26,056 nucleotides of DNA, taken from positions 1 to 26,056 of the forward strand of contig JAQGDQ010002468.1 of assembly GCA_030141605.1 (NCBI GenBank). The letters run 5' to 3'. Below the pieces are notes generated by a model, which saw only the letters and a program-made list of their open reading frames with translations, was not told where the DNA came from and made no database searches. Below are positions 25,369 through 26,056 of this stretch, piece by piece (position 1 is the first letter of the stretch; each line of letters begins with the position of its first letter). The translations under genes were made by a program, and so were the position numbers. This stretch comes from Tubiluchus corallicola (taxonomy: Eukaryota > Priapulida > Priapulimorpha > Priapulimorphida > Tubiluchidae).

Positions 25369-26056
25369 CTTTACAAAATGACCATTCTGTAAAATAGAAA
25401 CCATGTCATAAATATCTGTCTGTAAGCAAAAATCTATATCTTTTTCTATTTTTAATTTTATACGTCGCTCATGATTAGGAGAAGTTTGTAAAAACCTTTT
25501 CAAATTATGTTTAACTTTCAAATATAATTCTAATGCCATTAATGAAGAATCATCCTCAATGGCAAACATATCTTGCAGTGCTTCTACTAAAGCACCAGCA
25601 AAAACAGTATCTTCTACATTTACAGTCCCTTTCCAACCTGAGCAAAACAATAGTATGTCATTAGAATGATTTCTAATAAAATCTACTGTTGCTTGTAAAT
25701 TCAAGAAACTTCCCGCAAGAATCTCTTTTGCTTCTATTGATTTTACTACTGCTTGCGTTCCATTAGTTGTAGTAAAGGCTATTTTTTTGTTTTTCAACTC
25801 TTTATCCATATAGGCAAAGGGAGAGTTTCCTAAAGAAAACTCTTTTACCTGCTTTCCCCCACGTTCTGCCCCTGTTATGTATCCTTTTTTTCCCCATTCT
25901 TCACACTCTTCTAATGTTGCAACAGGCTTGAAGGCTTCTATTCCATGAGCAAGTCCAGTGACAATAGTAGATGTTGCTCTAAATATATCTATTATTATTA
26001 CTGTTTTCCCTTTAAAATCAAAAAGTTTGGATATTTGAGGGGTTAATAGTGTCTTT
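25363..26056 (-). CDS. ComB-family 2-phosphosulfolactate phosphatase-like protein, partial
   Basis: The open frame runs from the right edge (about residue KTLLTPQISK) to the stop at 25363; the start is outside. Seen motifs: TVIIIDIFRATSTIVTGLAHG, which corresponds to the ComB VxDVLRATTT region; ITGAERGG (GERxG type); FSLGNSPFAYM; AFTTTNGTQAV; LLFCSGWKGTVNVEDTVFAGA. These are the conserved blocks of the ComB family, Mg2+-dependent phosphatases first found in coenzyme M synthesis. Bacteroidota are not known to make coenzyme M, so the real substrate may differ. An ATG at 25809 lies inside the domain and is not the start. The stop overlaps the htpG stop antisense by 6 nt. Confidence 0.87.
   Translation of the reverse strand, partial: KTLLTPQISKLFDFKGKTVIIIDIFRATSTIVTGLAHGIEAFKPVATLEECEEWGKKGYITGAERGGKQVKEFSLGNSPFAYMDKELKNKKIAFTTTNGTQAVVKSIEAKEILAGSFLNLQATVDFIRNHSNDILLFCSGWKGTVNVEDTVFAGALVEALQDMFAIEDDSSLMALELYLKVKHNLKRFLQTSPNHERRIKLKIEKDIDFCLQTDIYDMVSILQNGHFVKL

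Noticed and set aside
1-26056. Insertion sequence, prophage, CRISPR array, tRNA or rRNA
   Set aside because: No transposase or phage gene, no regularly spaced repeat array, and no cloverleaf or rRNA-like stretch was recognised by eye. A tRNAscan/Rfam run would be decisive.

Overview
The window looks like a low-GC (A+T-rich) Bacteroidota chromosome segment. Evidence: promoter-like sites match the Bacteroidota consensus (TTTG/TTG, about 20 nt, TAnnTTTG) rather than a sigma70 -35/-10 pair; obvious Shine-Dalgarno sequences are absent; DnaE carries a fused N-terminal proofreading exonuclease; DnaJ has only two of four zinc-finger motifs; and there is a Bacteroidota-type oadG-oadA-oadB sodium pump. 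No insertion sequence, prophage, CRISPR array, tRNA or rRNA gene was recognised. Most content is core metabolism and information processing; the accessory-looking genes are a TIR-domain protein, a Cys/Lys-rich small exported protein and a HisA-like protein lacking canonical catalytic residues.

Layout. 1-665 (minus): carbohydrate deacetylase of the YdjC/ChbG family, cut by the left edge. 945-4328 (plus): oadG, oadA, oadB, a biotin-dependent Na+-translocating decarboxylase. 4549-8492 (plus): sucA and sucB, E1 and E2 of 2-oxoglutarate dehydrogenase. 8771-23158 (minus): about 14.4 kb of codirectional genes, read in transcription order hisA-like, purE, TIR protein, RluA-family synthase, low-molecular-weight phosphatase, Cys-rich protein, fructosamine kinase-like, rluD-like, manA, lipB, yraN, grpE, dnaJ, dnaE, trxA. 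23495-25368 (plus): htpG. 25363-26056 (minus): ComB-family phosphatase, cut by the right edge and overlapping htpG tail to tail by 6 nt.

How the genes fit together. SucA/SucB (TCA cycle) and LipB (octanoyl transfer for lipoylation) belong to one metabolic theme, since LipB feeds the lipoyl arm of SucB. The Oad pump couples decarboxylation to Na+ export. GrpE, DnaJ and HtpG are chaperones. grpE-dnaJ are translationally coupled (TAATG) and lie behind a promoter-like box overlapped by a palindrome.

The most striking property is that five genes (ydjC-like, sucA, sucB, manA, htpG) are broken by seven single-base indels, most in short homopolymers, while the flanking frames stay fully protein-like and fifteen other genes are intact, including 4.2 kb dnaE. 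This suggests read/assembly errors, or slippage-tolerated indels, more than true gene decay. The best candidates for new biology are the HisA-like protein (Asp to Asn at the first catalytic position), the TIR protein (Gln at the usual catalytic Glu), and the Cys-rich exported protein. None of these is proved by sequence alone.
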